DNA of 64,000 bases from Chamaelirium japonicum (lineage: Eukaryota; Streptophyta; Magnoliopsida; Liliales; Melanthiaceae), in contig OX393557.1 in NCBI GenBank assembly GCA_947650365.1, positions 46,067,979 to 46,131,978 of the forward strand, written 5' to 3'. The notes beneath the pieces were generated by a model, which searched no databases, had not been told where the DNA came from, and saw only the letters and a program-made list of their open reading frames with translations. Of this stretch, positions 63,037 through 64,000 are shown piece by piece. Made by a program: the position numbers and the translations under genes. Each line of letters opens with the position of its first letter. The stretch's first letter is position 1.

Positions 63037-64000
63037 GAGTCAGTTCCATTGGGTCATACTTTGTCGGTGTTTTCACCGCTTGGGGTAAGCACCGATGTGG
63101 ATCGGATCTGCTGGGATTGCATTATTCACATTGGAGACAGAGAGCTCTCGGCAGACCTCATCATCCTGAACTTAGGAGGAGTGGACGTACTATTTGGGAT
63201 GGATTGGATGTCAACCTATCACGTTACCCTCGATTGCTTTACTAAGAAGGTCAGATTCTCACCTCCGGGGAGTGAGGCGTTCAACTTCTTGGGAGACAAG
63301 CAGAAGTTCTTGTACCCGGTACCGCTGTAACAGATCACCCTCAATTTACTAGTGCAGCAGCCAAGTAGAGATAAAGATTGGAATCCAGTAGTGCTACCGC
63401 CGATGGTTCGTGAGTTTCCGGATGTCTTCCCAGATAAGCTTCCAGGCTTGCCTCCACCTCGAGAGTTTGAGTTTGCTATAGATTTGGCACCGGGAGCAGC
63501 ACCGATCTCGGTTGCTCCGTATAGGATGGCTCCCGCGGAGCTAAAGGAGCTGAAGACCCTGTTGGAGGAGTTACTCGATAAAGGCTTTTTTCGTCCCAGC
63601 ACATCTCCTTGGGGAGCCCCAGTCCTGTTTGCTCAGAAGAAGGATGGGGCGAAGAGGCTTTGTATCGACTATCGTAAGCTGAATAGCATAACGATCAAGA
63701 ACAAGTACCCTTTACCTCGATTTGAGGACCTATTTGATCAGTTGAAGGGGGCTTGTTATTTCTCGAAGATTGACTTGAGGACCGGATACCACCAGTTGGC
63801 TGTGAGAGCAGAGGATATTTCGAAAACGGCGTTCCGGATGCGATATGGGCACTATGAGTTCTTGGTCATGCCCTTCAGTCTAACGAACGCCCCTACAGCA
63901 TTTATGGATCTGATGAATCGAGACTTCAGCATGGTCCTGGACAGATTCATAGTGGTGTTTGTGGACGATGTCCTCATTTACTCCAAGATGGAGGGAGATT
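63037..64000 (+). pseudogene. Protease remainder and reverse transcriptase of the outer element (continues beyond the window)
   Basis: Continues the outer copy's pol exactly where it was split at 51600. The protease end runs to a TAA at 63328-63330 (CAA in the inner copy). After it the frame stays open to the window end and covers the start of RT, with [16 protein letters not shown] and the FVDDVLIYS active site near 63957. The G run lost in the inner copy at 57000 is intact here, so the two copies carry different lesions. Confidence 0.9.

Larger units (their letters stand above)
46658..64000 (+). mobile_element. Outer Ty3/gypsy Tekay/Del-type element, interrupted by a second copy and cut by the window edge
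   Basis: The 5' LTR is 46658-50067, the primer-binding site follows at 50072, and gag runs from 50191. At 51600, just inside the protease region, the element is split by a complete relative (51601-63036); its pol resumes at 63037 and runs off the window in the reverse transcriptase. The five bases GAGTC are repeated on both sides of the insertion. It is older than the inserted copy: its LTR and gag have diverged and carry many stops. Confidence 0.9.

Overview
This is a piece of a flowering-plant nuclear genome, probably a monocot. The three host genes have GC-rich, monocot-like coding sequence, and the long AT-rich introns and intergenic DNA are packed with several classes of transposable element. 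I see no bacterial, organellar or viral genome and no CRISPR array.

Layout: (1) 1-5060 is retrotransposon debris. A long Ty3/gypsy-type LTR (968-3110) abuts the gag end of a second, oppositely oriented gypsy element whose LTR runs from about 4382 upward. (2) 5836-20326 is a DEAD-box RNA helicase of the DED1/DDX3 group (RH37-like), six exons on the + strand giving 613 residues. Introns 2 and 3 (4.3 and 7.0 kb) are swollen. Intron 3 holds a structurally complete 4049-bp hAT transposon with an 8-bp target duplication, a MITE and a decayed LINE fragment. (3) 20327-29778 is intergenic: an inverted-plus-tandem cluster of palindromic repeats (21232-22507), facing (GA)n and (CT)n tracts, and a 337-bp TRIM miniature LTR retrotransposon (27602-27938). 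(4) 29779-31113 (- strand) is an intronless PORR-domain organellar RNA-binding protein. (5) 31180-35176 is degraded retroelement sequence. (6) 35177-36307 (- strand) is an intronless F-box/KIB1-4 (DUF295) protein. (7) 36518-36980 is a hAT-type MITE with a perfect 8-bp target duplication; 37347-41090 is a decayed Ty1/copia element with both LTR starts. (8) 41091-46657 is repeat-rich intergenic DNA. (9) 46658-64000 is a nest of two members of one Ty3/gypsy Tekay/Del-type chromovirus family: a complete 11.4-kb copy (51601-63036) inserted into the protease region of an older copy, with GAGTC duplicated on both sides. Both copies are disabled by stops and frameshifts.

The host genes do not form an operon or an evident pathway; each is transcribed separately. 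The most unusual observations are a candidate spliceable intron between the gag zinc knuckle and the protease in both Tekay copies, the nested palindrome cluster, the hAT element whose four-exon transposase is open except for one stop codon, and the minus-strand TRIM with its primer-binding site. I found no convincing evidence of an entirely new biological system.
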